Assembly (NCBI GenBank): GCA_917880885.1
Contig: OU862908.1
Coordinates: forward strand, 10,204,501 to 10,268,500
Source of the DNA: Limnephilus marmoratus
Taxonomy: Eukaryota > Arthropoda > Insecta > Trichoptera > Limnephilidae
Length of the DNA: 64,000 bases
Reading direction: 5' to 3'
The translations under genes were made by a program, and so were the position numbers. Positions 1 to 11,689 of this stretch are shown here, one piece after another; the first letter of the stretch is position 1, and each line of letters starts with the position of its first letter. Below the pieces are notes generated by a model, which saw nothing but the letters and a program-made list of their open reading frames with translations, was not told the origin of the DNA and did not search any database.

Positions 1-751
1 CGTACAAACATTTCATTTCAGAAAATTTAACAACAAAACATTTCATTCATCCAGTCTAGAAAATCTAGATAAAATGAAATACCCAACTGATCTGTTTCCA
101 AAATGTGGGTAAACTGTGTACAGGCTTTTGAGGAAGATTTATATGTGTGGCTGAAACCATTGCCTAATGCTAACTTATATACAAAACAATAATACATTTT
201 ACTTCGTTCATATATCTATGATCTTTTTAACTACAAAAATGATTTTAGTGAACGATTTATCCTGTGATCAGGGACTTGTTCTATCAAAACAATGTGTTAT
301 TCTATTTTACAAATAAATGAACATTATAAAAGTGAAATTATTGATACAATTCTCTAAGCCTTTTACATTGGTTTGCAAGATGACCACAATACAAAAGTTA
401 TCTCAAAAGTATGGCATGTAAAGAGTATGCACTACCATTTTGGTTAAACAATCTATACTAAAAATCACAAGTAGTGGATTATTCACAATCCAAAATATTG
501 TCTTTATAATAATCTGCGCTAATCTTCTGTACACATCGTAACTTACTTAACCTTAAGACTAAGACATACGAAGACATTTATACACTTTGTCGCTAACAGA
601 ACAAAATTACATAACATACACATAAAACTATTTCCAGAGTTTATCAGCACTTTTTACTATTCACAACCCATTCTATGACAATAGAGGCATTTGTAACAAG
701 TAAAACAGAAACAATAAAACTATATACAGCGGGAGGGTAAGAGAGCGTACA
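1..751 (-). other. ELOVL 3'UTR (probable) and left window edge
   Basis: AT-rich sequence downstream of the ELOVL stop codon. I see no convincing AATAAA on the minus strand (TTTATT on the plus strand), so the polyadenylation site may lie beyond the left edge. No other gene or repeat is recognised here. Confidence 0.5.
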
Positions 752-931
752 TCAGTTGCCTACCGCGTGTGACTTGCGCATCGTCAGGTCAGTGGCGGTC
801 ATGTAGTAATCGGACGCCTTGGTGCCCGAGTGGAGGCCGTTGGAAAAGCCGTTCACCGTGCCGTTGGAGTACGGCTTACCGTTCTCCTGCAGCGCTCCGT
901 TGGCCTTCAGCTTCTCTCTCTCCGCCTTTGC
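752..931 (-). CDS. ELOVL terminal coding exon 8
   Basis: Acceptor tttcag followed by 59 codons and a TGA stop at 754-752. The segment begins AKAEREKLKANG, is Asn/Gly/Ser-rich and low in complexity, and ends MRKSHAVGN. This variable tail is typical of insect ELOVLs and carries no catalytic residues. Confidence 0.93.
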   Translation of the reverse strand, partial: AKAEREKLKANGALQENGKPYSNGTVNGFSNGLHSGTKASDYYMTATDLTMRKSHAVGN

Positions 932-3900
932 CTGAAATACCACGCAACTTGTAAACTCAATCTATTTAATCTTCTCAATCAACTTGAGGCTATTAGATTA
1001 TTCCAACCAACTTACCTTCTCTCCCTTCTTCACGTAAGACTGCTTGTAGAACTCGTTGAAGAGGAAGAAGAACATTACGGCGTGCATGCCGATCCACCAG
1101 ACAAAGGCACGTGGGTAATTGCAGTCAATGAACAACAGTTGGAAAGCGTGCACCATGATGGCAATGAATTGAAGCTGAAAAGATAACAATAATATATGTA
1201 TTCTTTATAGGGTTGGTGACTCCATATCAAAAAGGCATGTACAGATGTACAAATTGATTCAAATAATTGAAATAATATTGTCCACTGACAGCTGCAGGGT
1301 TGGTTGCTGATAGTATAGGTGATGTGTGTGGGATAGTTACCATCTGCAGTCCAGTGAGGTACTTCTTCCACCACAGGAACTTCTGGAAACGGGGCCCGAA
1401 CACGGCCAGCAGATAGTACGAGTACATGACGATGTGTACGAAGGTGTTAAGCAGGCCGAAGAAGGTGCTGTGGCCGCCCGGAGTGAACTTAACGCCGAAC
1501 CAAACGGACATGGGCATGCAGCCGTGGTGGATCACGTGCAGCGTCGAGATGTGCGAGTTCTTTTTGCGCAGGACGAAGAATATCTGCAATGGAAACACGC
1601 ATATTTTTTAGATGAGGTTAGGTACAGGCTTACTACTGATAACTATATATAATAAAAAGAGAACTTACAACGAAGCACTCAGAAGCCGACCAAAACATAC
1701 TATTATATCGAACTAAAACTTTTTTGTGGCATTTTAAGAGCAGAATATTTATGAAAATATGATATTTTAATACTGCGAATTTGAACCATTTTCTATAATC
1801 TAAAGAGCAGAAAAGTATTTGTACAGTGTAATGGTATTCAATAGTCAAAAGCAAAAAAACAAATAATGTCAAAAAATGACTAATGCCAAAATTCAAAACT
1901 ACACTGAAGTGCGGATATTGACAAGGCATTGAATTTGAAAGAGTGACTTAAAAAAACTGTACCGTGCTTTTAAAGTTTAAAGGCCATTTGAAGAATTTTA
2001 ATATTTGTATACCTTTGCAGATGATTAATTGTGATTTTTTTTACTGACAACTGAGCTATTAATAACGGATGAGACAGCGCAATCTAATAAACATTTTTCA
2101 CTTTTTAGTTGGTGTTTGCTTTTCGTACCCTCATATTACATAACATTATGTATAATGTATGTCTAACATAATATGTATTTCACTCCAAGTGAGTCTCTGC
2201 AATTGAATTCTAAGTGCTTACAGTACATAAGTACACTCGTTTGTACTTACACAGTTGATGAAATGAGGAGACCCTTCACTTTAATCGATATTTTCACTTT
2301 TGACAAGTGTCCACTTCTAGATAGCGCACTTTTCTTTGTTACGCCTTTAAGGTGAACCATTATTAGGATAAACGATGTTCGTTCACCAATAGTAATGCAA
2401 ATGGCATTTAAGAACAGCGGCACCTGCCTCTGTTTCTACCTTCACACCATTCATTTCATTGGCTCTGCCAATTTGCACAGTTGGTCACAGCCCTGGGACA
2501 TTCTGCACGCTTTCATTCCAAATCTCCCTTTCTTCCTATTATCAATGATTCCAATAATAAAGAAATTAATAATATGCTCACCGTATCCATGAACTCTGTG
2601 AATTTGGAGAAGTAGTACCACCAACATGCGTGAACCATCTGTAAACATTTACAAATATATAAATACGGGGCATTTAATTCAACTTTTATAAAAGCATTCT
2701 ATTTTTACACATGCAATTTAATAAAAACACTATAAACTATGAAATTCAAAAACTAAAAACAAAAAAATTGAACAAAACTTTAATTGTGAAATAAAAAAAC
2801 ACACACATTTAAAAAAATATTAATTCTGTATAAATAAAAAAAGCCAAATGAGTAATGCACTTTGATAGACTTGTAAAATTGTATTATTTATGTACGGAAC
2901 TCGAATCCGTTGTGTCATGAATCAAATACAATATTATAGGTATGGAGTGTGTGTAAATACTCTGAACAGTATTAGCAAAATCGTGAGGCATTTAATAATT
3001 TTACAAAAAAATTTATTGCAAGTCCAGAAATTTGTTTTCCAGCAAAATTGTAGGATGTATATATTTCAAATTACTGAAAGAATGTGATTTTTACTTCATT
3101 TTATGTAATTATGTATATACAAATAATGTTTTTTAATGTAACAAATATATATTATGTACATCTTTGATGACGAGATGTGATTCCTATAATTTTGTTGGCA
3201 AACAAGTTTGCATATTTTCAGTATTGTATGGTATTTGGAGAGGGAGATAGTTGAATGTTTAAAGTTGGTATGCCTTTGTACAGCGGAAAGCGAGTATGGA
3301 GTTTAGTGAGTAGGAAACATAAGAGTATGTGATAGTTGGGTTTGAATTGTGAGTGAGACTTCGTTGTCCCATATGGGAGGTGATTTACATTGAAGTCGTA
3401 TGGCTCAATGTAGTATGAAATTGAGACCCAAAAATGTGGTTGAGTGTGATGAGTTTTTTTTGTTTATTGAAGCGTGTTAAATGGAAAATACCTTGTTAGT
3501 AAATTGGTTAACCAAAGCAGTCAAATATCAAGCAAATTTACAGCAAAATCAGAATAAAGCGGGTAAGTAAAAAGGGCTTAAATACTTAGGTAGGAACAAT
3601 AGAAAATAAAAACAACCCTTGATATTCTAATTCTAGGATGATAATAATAACAGATTTCATTTTACATCAGTGTTTCATAAATTGACTTAATAATAACTTT
3701 TAAATAGTGATTAAAATTTTTCAAAAATGCTAAGCAAGAATATTTAGAAATTAAATAGACTACATGCTTCTTTAAAAAAAAGCCTTAATAAAATTGTGTT
3801 AATTGTTGCAAAAGTGAAAATATTGTTTGTGTTTCATAGTATGTAATCTAAATACAGTGTGTCCATATTGTAAATAAGGTCTAAAAAAATGATAGATCAC

Positions 3901-6900
3901 AATAGTTATCGAATAAACTCAAATATTTAATAAAATTTAAACCAAAATCTGCAGTTGAAGCAGTATAGAAGTGCAACTTTAACATGCTGACATCCAGTGG
4001 TGAAATAATGTCATCTAATTTATCTAGACATAAAGCCTTATTTGCCAAAATATGGTATTAGTAAAAAACAAATACATCCATGCATATTGTTATCAATTGT
4101 TCTTTCGATAGTTAACTCTAATATATTATTACAAGAAGTTCAGTGAACAATAGACTTTGCATCCAAAAAAGTATGTTTATAATTTTCTTTAATTTAATAA
4201 ATTAAAATCAAAATTTCCTCCGAAATAATTAATTTTTTTAGGTTTGGTTTAGGATTTTTAAAGTTTTTTTTTTAAGTAGGTACTTAAATACCTACCTACT
4301 TAATTATAAAACAAATATTTTATGTAACACTTTTAAAATTTCAAATAAGGAATCATACAATTTGTCCAAAGAAACATCAATAAATCAATGACAATTCTTT
4401 TTTCAAACTTTCTTCGGGCAGGTAAGTACCATAATACTAATAAAAAAATGCAGACAAGTACAAACAAAAACAATGATTTCACAATTGAAAAAAGAATCAT
4501 AATTGAACCATTAAAACAGAAATCATCTTGAAACGGAAGATACAAACAGACGAAGGGCAAAACAGCCGAGTTAAAACAGGACTTCGCTATGCTCGCTTAG
4601 TCAATAAAGATAATTAAAATCAGAATTTTATATATTAATAACATGATAATTAAACAGGATTTTGAAAATTTAATATATTATATCTTCTTAACAGTGTTAG
4701 AAGATTTTGTCTGCATGGGTGAGCATCACAACCTTTTTTTTTATTTGACATCACAATGGAACTAATAAATTTCCTAAAAAAACTATTATGATTGAATTTC
4801 CTATTTTTTACTAGGTGCATTTCTTTAAGTAAAACATCAAAATTTGCGTATCGTATACATGTATTAATTACCCAAATAACCTCACAAAGCACTTATTAGT
4901 AAAGCTGTTCAAGCAATTTTTACACCAGCCGTGTTAATAACTCATTCTTGAATATTTTCATTGCAAGCTCAAAAACAATAAAAAAACATTATCGTAGAGT
5001 AACATAAAGTTAGTGTAATATGTATTTATGTCATATTTGGCACTTAGGTTCTTTATTTTGTATTTAACATCTTGTTTATTGCATTATTTGAATATTCAAT
5101 ATCGTAACAGTGAGGTGTAACATTATGTGAGAGTGATGATTTGTCTAGAATGTATAGGCGCAGAGTTGGATGACTAAACACATTCCTTCATGCAAACAAA
5201 AGCAATAGGATAACAAAACAAACGGAAAAACTGCTCATCAAAATACTTTTGGCAATACTGGAAATTTTAAATGCCAATAAAATAAATCCAGAGAAAGATA
5301 GCAGGTATTAGAAACACAAACAAAACCAATTTCACTACAAAATATAATAATAACAATGTCAAGCAAAATTACTTTAAATAGAGACTGCTTATCCATCCAT
5401 ATTTTAAATTCAAATAACAATTTTAACCCAAATAGTGCAGTAAGGTTTTTTGCACTGAAGTTTCTGATCATAGTAATTGCAAAGAATCGTTCCAAAAATG
5501 CTTTACAAACAGAAGTTTTAATGAATATAAAAGTCTCCAATGAAAAGCAATTATTTTAAACTACTTAGATACCATAAACACATACACACAAACCAAGAAA
5601 AATGCACCAGTAACATTTGACAAAGTTTGATTTGATGGGCAAATCTTTCCAATTCATAAATTCACAATGTCAAAAGTATAATATGCATAAAAGGATAAGA
5701 TTGAAATAATATTATTTACATTAGTCAGAAAAAAAGGTTGACTTAATATTAAGGATGCATTATCCAGCAAAATCTACCTAAAGGTAACAGCCCACAAATC
5801 ATAAGTTTCAAACATTCTTACCATATTTACTCTGTTTATTTCCCATCACAAAAGAATTAAATAAAAGGAGAGAGTGGTGCGGCAATGGGAGAGTGCTGGT
5901 TTGGCTGAAGGAGAGAAGCGGGCGAGAGAGGAGAGGCGGAGATGGGAAACAAGGCGAGTAAATAGGCAACTTTATCCGTGTATATATGATGGAATCACCC
6001 TTATAGTTTCTGGATGATTGGTGTAGTCAACGGGTTGACAGCGCAGACTGTAGCGGCCGGTGATCCAGCCCGACATTGCCAACTGAAACAATCATAGAAA
6101 ACCCCAACTCTGAATTCTCTCATTCGCTGCAGCGGGGACCATCAGATGACCAAACTCTGCTCAGCTTAGGCGAATGCAGTCAAGTACAATCAACACACAT
6201 ATTTACATATACGCAATAGCAGAATTATGTTATTTACTTGAACATGGACGCAGATCACACTACACATGTTTTCTTAACCTAAGTTAACTGTTGCGCGAGA
6301 AAATAAGAAAAGCTTTAATACAACCTGCCGTACCTACAATTTAAATCTTTGAGCATATAGTACACAGATACACATGTTAATCTTCTTCTAAATTATATTA
6401 GGGTTATTTATAAAGGCCACTATAAATAAATACATACTACTGATGAATTTGTTTAAAATCTACCTGTAGGAAATATTTAGTCTTTCTGAAAATTATCAAC
6501 TATGGTTGCTATGAGCTGAATAGTTTAATATTTTAGAATTTGTTTAGCTATCCAACTTAGAACAGGTCAAATCTCATTGTAATGAATACCGAAGAAATGA
6601 AATGTTTATATTGAATTTGTACTTGGAGGATGTTGAACACAATTTTAATCGCGAGTACAAATGATGACAATACAAATGCCACCTTCTACGAAACATTCAT
6701 TGTATTTAAATTTTTTTAATAAAATTTTGAAGTGCATACAATTCAGGTTTTACAATAATTGGTTATTTTATATCTTAAGATTTATACTACTCTTCCATTA
6801 GAAGCATTTATATTACATAATAGTAATTTTTTATAGAATTTTCAGAACAACGGGATATTTTTTATTGTACCGTGTATTTCGTTAAAATGGGATTTGATCT

Positions 6901-9900
6901 ATATAATCTCTCTGATTATAATTAGTAGTATAAAGCAGTGAGAAACCAGTTGTAGCAGAATAATGATTGTGAACACGGTGTGACAACAGGTATTGGTGAA
7001 AACCAGTTGTACCAGGATTGTTCACACTATCACTCAATAAATTATTGTCCAAACATAACCAACGATTTTTATAAAGATGTTCTAGGTATTACTGGGTAAC
7101 AGGATTTTATTTGATAATTCTTCACAAGTAAAAAGCAGATTGAGAAATGTATATAATTTTACTGGGAATAAGGCGCTAAATGGAAAGAAATCTCCTCTCC
7201 GGTTCAATAGGTTATTGTAATGACCTCATAGATAATGTTTAGGATAATGCATAGAAATTACTATGTACACAGGGTCACTATTGTGGCCTTCAGAACCAGG
7301 GAAAAGATTTTATCCCATACATTTTAACTAAAGTTGTAAATTTTTGGTTATATTGAATAAAAGCACAAGGTTACTACTCCCCAAGAGAGACGGAATAGAG
7401 GGAACTGTAACTGGTCAGAACAGTAGTCAGTAGCCAGTGGTGTTGGAGGATCGACGGGTAGCAGAGAGCGTTAGGAGAATGCTGCAACTGTATCTAGTGC
7501 ATGTTAGAGAGCCACTCTTACCCTACAATAATATATTACGTATATACATCCCTATCGGCTGAAGGAAACAGTAGAAACAATATTTACAATGCACATGACA
7601 TGTACTGAGAGTATTTACAACATTATGAAGAGGTGATGAGAGGGAGGATGGAACTAACTACTATGTAATATTTACAGGGTGAATTAATAAGATGATGCAA
7701 CCCCATGGAGCCGGAGACCTGCGAGGGAATCAAAGAGAGAGACAGTTATCACAGAGGAGGTGGGGGTGGGGGGGACTTACGCGGGTGGCAGTCGGAGAAT
7801 TGGTATTGTCCACGGGTTGGCAGGTGAAACTGTATTCACCCCACCAGCCTCCCATTAAACACTAGATAAAACAAAGTGGATGGTGCACATTAAACAACTG
7901 GGGGAATTAAGCAAATCATCGAAATACACAAACTAAAGGTTAGGGTAATCTAATTCATTTTTAAATTTTCTAAATCATAAGGCAGGGAAAATGCTACATG
8001 GTAAAATAAACAGATCAACAATATAATACTACTACCAACACTACACATCATAACACTCAGTCAAAAGGGGTATTACATGAAGGAATCGAACCCTCAGATT
8101 GTGTGCTTAACGTATAAGTAATTAATTTTTTTCCTTATAAAACTTATACGTAAAAACTCACCAATTCGCAACCAAACTGAAAATTTGTTGCAGAAACGAA
8201 ATATATTCATAATATTACCAACTGGAAAAACTGTAAAATAAAGGGTTAACACAAGCAAAAATTTGATTCCCTAAATATTCTGTATTACTGAAGGAAATTA
8301 TATTCTTAACACTTTGGCACTTCATTTTAAAAAATTACATTACTTTTTAAGTAAATAAAATGGGTCTCTTTTTAAAAGTTTTTGAGAAATAGAATGGCAA
8401 GTAACATTGGCAAATTTAAAGAATTTGACAATCATGAACTCTGCAATGGGGATTTATTTGGAATTTTAAAAACATTCTAGAAATGAACTAAATAATTGGG
8501 TAAATGCCTAGAGGTAAATCAAAAAGAATACTCACTTCGTAAAATAACCACGCACTAAATATAACTTGGAATAAATTATAACAAATAAGAGTATTCTTCA
8601 ACTCCATCGGTTTTCTATTTTCCATATATCTGGGGCCTAGGACCTGAAATATACACAAAACAATTATCAGTTAAGGAACACGTGTTGAAACATATTTATT
8701 GATATTTTAAGAATTTATTGAAGGGCTTTGAAAATATATTCATAATTTTTTTTAAATATCGTAATAAAGTTATTACTATTTGATTAGTCAGATTACATAA
8801 TACTTTTTTACCACTTTCCGTGCACACTGATTTTCTACATAATTGAAAAAATGTATAAACAGTAAAATCATTGATAAGAATGTTTGATTTGAAGGTGTGC
8901 ACATTCTCGGTGGCTTATGTGTCATTTATTGACACACATAAATTAAAATGAGTTGACTTGGTTGTATTAAAGTACATAATAATCAAGTCGGATTGGAAGC
9001 AGGCTGGTGTCGGCAGTTAAAGGAAGTAGGAAATTGGCAGGATATATTATTACAATTATTAATGTATTAAAATGCGTAATGGCGGTCACCTTGACTAGAT
9101 AAACATAGGTGAGACACAGGGCCAGCGTGGGCAGGGGCGAGCTCATCAGAAACCAGTCATTTGTGCGAGGGTCTGGAAATACATGCATAACAACAGTATT
9201 ACTATCAAAAGTCCATATAATGTGATCCTGCTGCAGAGAGATCCCTTCTAACCTCTCTTTCTGATAGACACGTCGTTTGTGATAAAGAGGGAGAGGTTAC
9301 AACGGAACTATCAGCGGTATGACTTTTGACTCCTTGATTATGGAGAGTTAAACAGACGGAGAGTGCATTGTAATCAACTCATCAAAGTTTGAGAGGTGCA
9401 TCCTACCGTTGAGGTTGTCACCTCTGGTCTGGAATTCCTGGGTACCTGAAAAATGGGAAATCCGTTTGATGGATTCCCTTATTTTAATGGATGAATTGCA
9501 ATCTTTAAAATACAGACGACAGGCAGGAGTGTTATCAGTACTTCAATAAAAGTGCTCTCAAATAAATTGCGCCATTGATTACTCCAGATTCAGTGCGCAG
9601 CCAGGAAAAACGCAATAAACATGCAAATTTTTCTTATATGTTTGAAATTTTGGTAAAGTATGGACAAGCCGCCGCATGCCGCTACACTTTAAATAGGCAT
9701 AAAATTTGAAAAGTAAACTACTTTTAACCTGTGAAAGGCCAGGAACGTGCCCGCACGCGAGACTCGAATTTCAAAAAAGAATATTAATTCAAATAATTTG
9801 GATGCGATTTAAATTTTTTTGTATAAAGAAACTGTACCAAGGAAAAGCTCAGAATAGCTTCCTCCATTCTTGTTCTTAAGGTAATTTAAAAAAGGTAAGG

Positions 9901-11366
9901 TAAAAAACCCTGGCCTTTGACAGGTTAAACTTAATTACCACAAGAACCACCGGTTTCAGTCAGGATAGACGGAAAATATGCATTAAAATTCGATTTTCAT
10001 TAAAAGTTTAAAAATCACCATCACCATTACGGCCATGTTTTTTTGTACCTATGGATTTGACATTTGCAAAGTTTTGTTTCAAACAAAAAACGCATGAATT
10101 ACTTAATTTACCTAAACTAAGAACCTAATAACCTATTTTGTGTTCGTAAATTGTTGTTTCCTGTAATAATTGTTGAAATGAAGTATAATTTCCGTAATCT
10201 GTGAATAAAAATGCGGCGGCTTATCCATAAATTAATAAAAAAATTTGCATGAGAACAATTTGTTTTACGACTTATTTAAGCGTTGAACACATTTTCTATG
10301 AAAATACTTCTTGGCTTTGTGTTATTTCCTTTCTGCAGGATTATCTTTAATTTTCTTAAACAATCCCACCACAAAGCACCCCCAAAGACCTTTCGCTTTG
10401 AGAGAAACTTAAAAACCTTCTGTATTATATTTTTATAAAAAAGAAACGATATCCGATAAATGTGTCTAAACAAATAAATGATGATTAATTTCATACATTG
10501 ATTGTTATCCTCTTAAGTAGACAATTAAGATGATAAATTATGACATGATTACATGATCTGTTTATCTATAATTACTCGCTACTATCAACAGTGAGAGCTG
10601 CGTGTGAATAAATAGATGCAGTATTATTCAATATCGTTTAACACTGAATATGACTTTATTGCACCTATTAAAATGTGTTTTTTACTGAGAACACAGTCAT
10701 TATCAACCATTTGACCTTACATTATCTTATAGTGTTTATGGACCTGCCCTATACACTATGCAAAGTCAATTTTTATGACTGCAATTTGCCTTTCAAGATT
10801 GCAGACTTATCGGATTGTATTTTCACGTAAATGCACAATATTTTTGTATAACACTGAAATAAAAAAAAAATAATACAATAAACAGGCTGATAAACTACTG
10901 ATTAGTAAAAAAAACATACACCAGGTACTTAGTTACTTACTTTATGTTTCAGGTTGTATTGTAGGTACCTACCTACTTAAAACAGGAAAAAAAATACAAA
11001 AAAAATATATAGCTAGTAAGACTATCAGCATTAGGTTCCTACTTCAGAAGTAAAGCAACCTGAGTTAGCAGTAATAAAATAGTGTGAATATCACAACAAA
11101 AAAAGGAAAAAGTAATGTTTTTATTACAAATCATTTTATTATCATTATTATTGATCCTTGATTTAAAAGAAAAATAATGAAATACTGTGAAATTACATGT
11201 AAATCGCGGTTGGGCTAATGTTATAGAAAGGTTAGAAGGTCGGTAATAACTGAAGGATTAAGTGGTTAACAGGTAGAAGATAGGTAATATTATGTCATAA
11301 GAACTCACCTCCGTGTTTATTCATTATGTTGTGCATATCATCGATATATCTCATTATTAACGCCAT
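752..11366 (-). CDS. Very-long-chain fatty acid elongase (ELOVL/ELO family), spliced, two isoforms
   Basis: Encodes an ELO-family 3-ketoacyl-CoA synthase, the ER membrane enzyme that condenses acyl-CoA with malonyl-CoA in very-long-chain fatty acid elongation. Joined exons on the minus strand: 11366-11309, 9172-9090, 8643-8536, 7861-7781 (or 6082-5999), 2638-2582, 1583-1341, 1174-1016, 931-752. Every junction has GT-AG signals and keeps frame, giving 322 residues with exon 4a or 323 with 4b. Family hallmarks seen: DPRTNDWFLMSSP near residue 20, a KFTEFMDT motif at 122-129, the catalytic histidine box HVIHH at 145-149, MYSYY at 182-186 and TGLQMLQF at 206-213, with several hydrophobic segments between. 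The tail from about 264 is polar, rich in Asn, Gly and Ser, ends KSHAVGN and lacks a classical dilysine signal. The start sits in CCACCATGG. Length and motifs match the insect ELOVL1/7-like group; substrate chain length cannot be read from sequence. Confidence 0.95.
1016..1174 (-). CDS. ELOVL coding exon 7
   Basis: A 159-nt, 53-codon, phase-0 exon with acceptor ttttcag and donor gtaagt. It encodes LQFIAIMVHAFQLLF onward to FNEFYKQSYVKKGEK, the last two membrane segments and the basic cytosolic start of the tail. Confidence 0.96.
1341..1583 (-). CDS. ELOVL coding exon 6 (histidine box)
   Basis: A 243-nt, 81-codon, phase-0 exon with acceptor attgcag and donor gtaact. It begins IFFVLRKKNSHISTL and holds the catalytic HVIHH box, the glycine-rich GVKFTPGGHSTFFG block, NTFVHIVMYSYY and, at its end, KKYLTGLQM. 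All diagnostic ELO residues are intact. Confidence 0.97.
1584..2581 (-). other. ELOVL intron 5
   Basis: Intron between exons 5 and 6. AT-rich, with no recognisable element. An open frame of 98 codons at 1929-1633 (minus) has no family resemblance and looks like chance. Confidence 0.8.
2582..2638 (-). CDS. ELOVL coding exon 5
   Basis: A 57-nt, 19-codon, phase-0 exon with acceptor tttacag and donor gtgagc. It encodes MVHACWWYYFSKFTEFMDT, the conserved ELO motif immediately before the histidine-box region. It was too short to appear as a long open frame and was recognised from its protein motif and splice sites. Confidence 0.93.
2639..5998 (-). other. ELOVL intron between exon 4b and exon 5
   Basis: A 3.4-kb AT-rich intron. 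On the transcribed strand, 5954-5867 is a C/U-rich tract just downstream of exon 4b. A short inverted repeat of GTAGGTA type sits near 4275-4305. I recognise no transposon or hidden coding exon. Confidence 0.75.
5999..6082 (-). CDS. ELOVL alternative exon 4b (duplicated cassette)
   Basis: An 84-nt, 28-codon, phase-0 exon with acceptor tgtttcag and a weaker donor gtgatt. It encodes LAMSGWITGRYSLRCQPVD then YTNHPETIR. It keeps the G-W, Y-S and CQPVD positions of exon 4a but differs at about half of the residues. Either exon alone joins exon 3 to exon 5 in frame. Downstream on the transcribed strand lies a pyrimidine-rich stretch (5954-5867). Reading it as mutually exclusive with 4a is inference; the open frame, splice sites and homology are seen. 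Confidence 0.85.
6083..7780 (-). other. ELOVL intron between alternative exons 4a and 4b
   Basis: A 1.7-kb spacer separating the two exon 4 cassettes. The part adjoining exon 4a (7774-7725) is C/U-rich on the transcribed strand. I see no mobile element in it. Confidence 0.75.
7781..7861 (-). CDS. ELOVL alternative exon 4a
   Basis: An 81-nt, 27-codon, phase-0 exon with acceptor tttatctag and strong donor gtaagt. It encodes CLMGGWWGEYSFTCQPVD then NTNSPTATR, the loop with the conserved CQPVD signature. It aligns residue for residue with exon 4b, 1.7 kb downstream in the gene. The intron just after it is pyrimidine-rich on the transcribed strand, possibly a splicing-regulatory tract. Confidence 0.85.
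7862..9089 (-). other. ELOVL introns flanking exon 3
   Basis: Two short AT-rich introns (7862-8535 and 8644-9089). At 8083-8110 the minus strand carries a tRNA T-arm-like B box (GGGTTCGATTCC), perhaps the end of an eroded tRNA-derived SINE, but no A box is found. Confidence 0.5.
8536..8643 (-). CDS. ELOVL coding exon 3
   Basis: A 108-nt, 36-codon exon, phase 0 at both ends, acceptor cag and donor gtgagt. It encodes VLGPRYMENRKPMEL, the conserved cytosolic loop, then the second membrane segment, ending AWLFYE. Confidence 0.95.
9090..9172 (-). CDS. ELOVL coding exon 2
   Basis: An 83-nt exon with acceptor ttccag at its 5' side and donor gtgacc at 9089-9084. It completes the split Asp codon and encodes DPRTNDWFLMSSPLPTLA onward to YLVK. 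This is the highly conserved N-terminal ELO block followed by the first membrane segment. Confidence 0.95.
9441..9560 (+). mobile_element. LINE ORF2 C-terminal remnant (Jockey/CR1-like), intronic
   Basis: The plus-strand frame reads EIRLMDSLILMDELQSLKYR then RQAGVLSVLQ before a stop. This closely resembles the LINE remnant at 38649-39123 (RLIDSPILTDGLQSLEHRR). It lies antisense in ELOVL intron 1. Short, with stop codons, hence a dead fragment. Confidence 0.6.
9619..10251. mobile_element. Foldback element remnant in ELOVL intron 1
   Basis: The left end (9619-9680) and right end (10207-10251) are inverted copies. Both contain CATGCAAATTTTT-like sequence and an AAGCCGCCGCAT core with about one mismatch over 16 bases. 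The interior holds a separate TTAA-flanked element. This is a non-autonomous DNA transposon or foldback remnant of unknown family. Confidence 0.55.
9728..9924. mobile_element. piggyBac-like MITE, 197 bp, TTAA duplication
   Basis: Termini CCTGTGAAAGGCCAGG and, inverted, CCTGTCAAAGGCCAGG directly abut TTAA at 9724-9727 and 9925-9928. A TTAA duplication with short terminal inverted repeats is characteristic of piggyBac-type transposition. No coding capacity. It sits inside the foldback remnant. Confidence 0.65.
10252..11308 (-). other. ELOVL intron 1, upstream part
   Basis: AT-rich intron sequence with a cluster of GTAGGTACCTACCTACTT-like words near 10960-10980. No exon or recognisable element. 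Confidence 0.6.
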
Positions 11367-11377
11367 GGTGGAAGATT
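11309..11377 (-). CDS. ELOVL exon with start codon (5'UTR 11377-11367, coding 11366-11309)
   Basis: An acceptor (tttgttacag) at 11378-11380 opens the exon, leaving 11 bases of 5'UTR before ATG at 11366-11364 in strong CCACCATGG context. It encodes MALIMRYIDDMHNIMNKHG plus the first base of the Asp codon, then donor gtgagt at 11308-11303. Because a good acceptor precedes the ATG, at least one noncoding exon must lie further upstream (higher coordinates). Confidence 0.9.
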
Positions 11378-11689
11378 CTGTAACAAACAACATCAGATTA
11401 GACAATCGCTGTTACAAATATGACATAACTGATAAGCTCGTGACTGAAAACACTGAATAAAAATGAGCATTGACCCTCGATTCGTTGTAAAGATTATTTC
11501 GCGAGCGTATCATCTGTCACCGGCTGTCACTATTTTAATGGGCTTATATTCCAAAACAGCGCGGTTGCCGCTTCAATAAACCCTCGGATTAAATAACTCC
11601 AAATCCACGCACGCCGCAATGCAATTCTTTTCGACGTCCTTCTGTCAAAAAGCGAGGATTAGTGGAAACCGCCCACCTTCTGTCCTACC

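Noticed and set aside
1633..1929. 98-codon hydrophobic frame inside an elongase intron, same strand.
   Set aside because: AT-rich composition explains it. There are no family motifs and it is not spliced in frame with the ELO protein.
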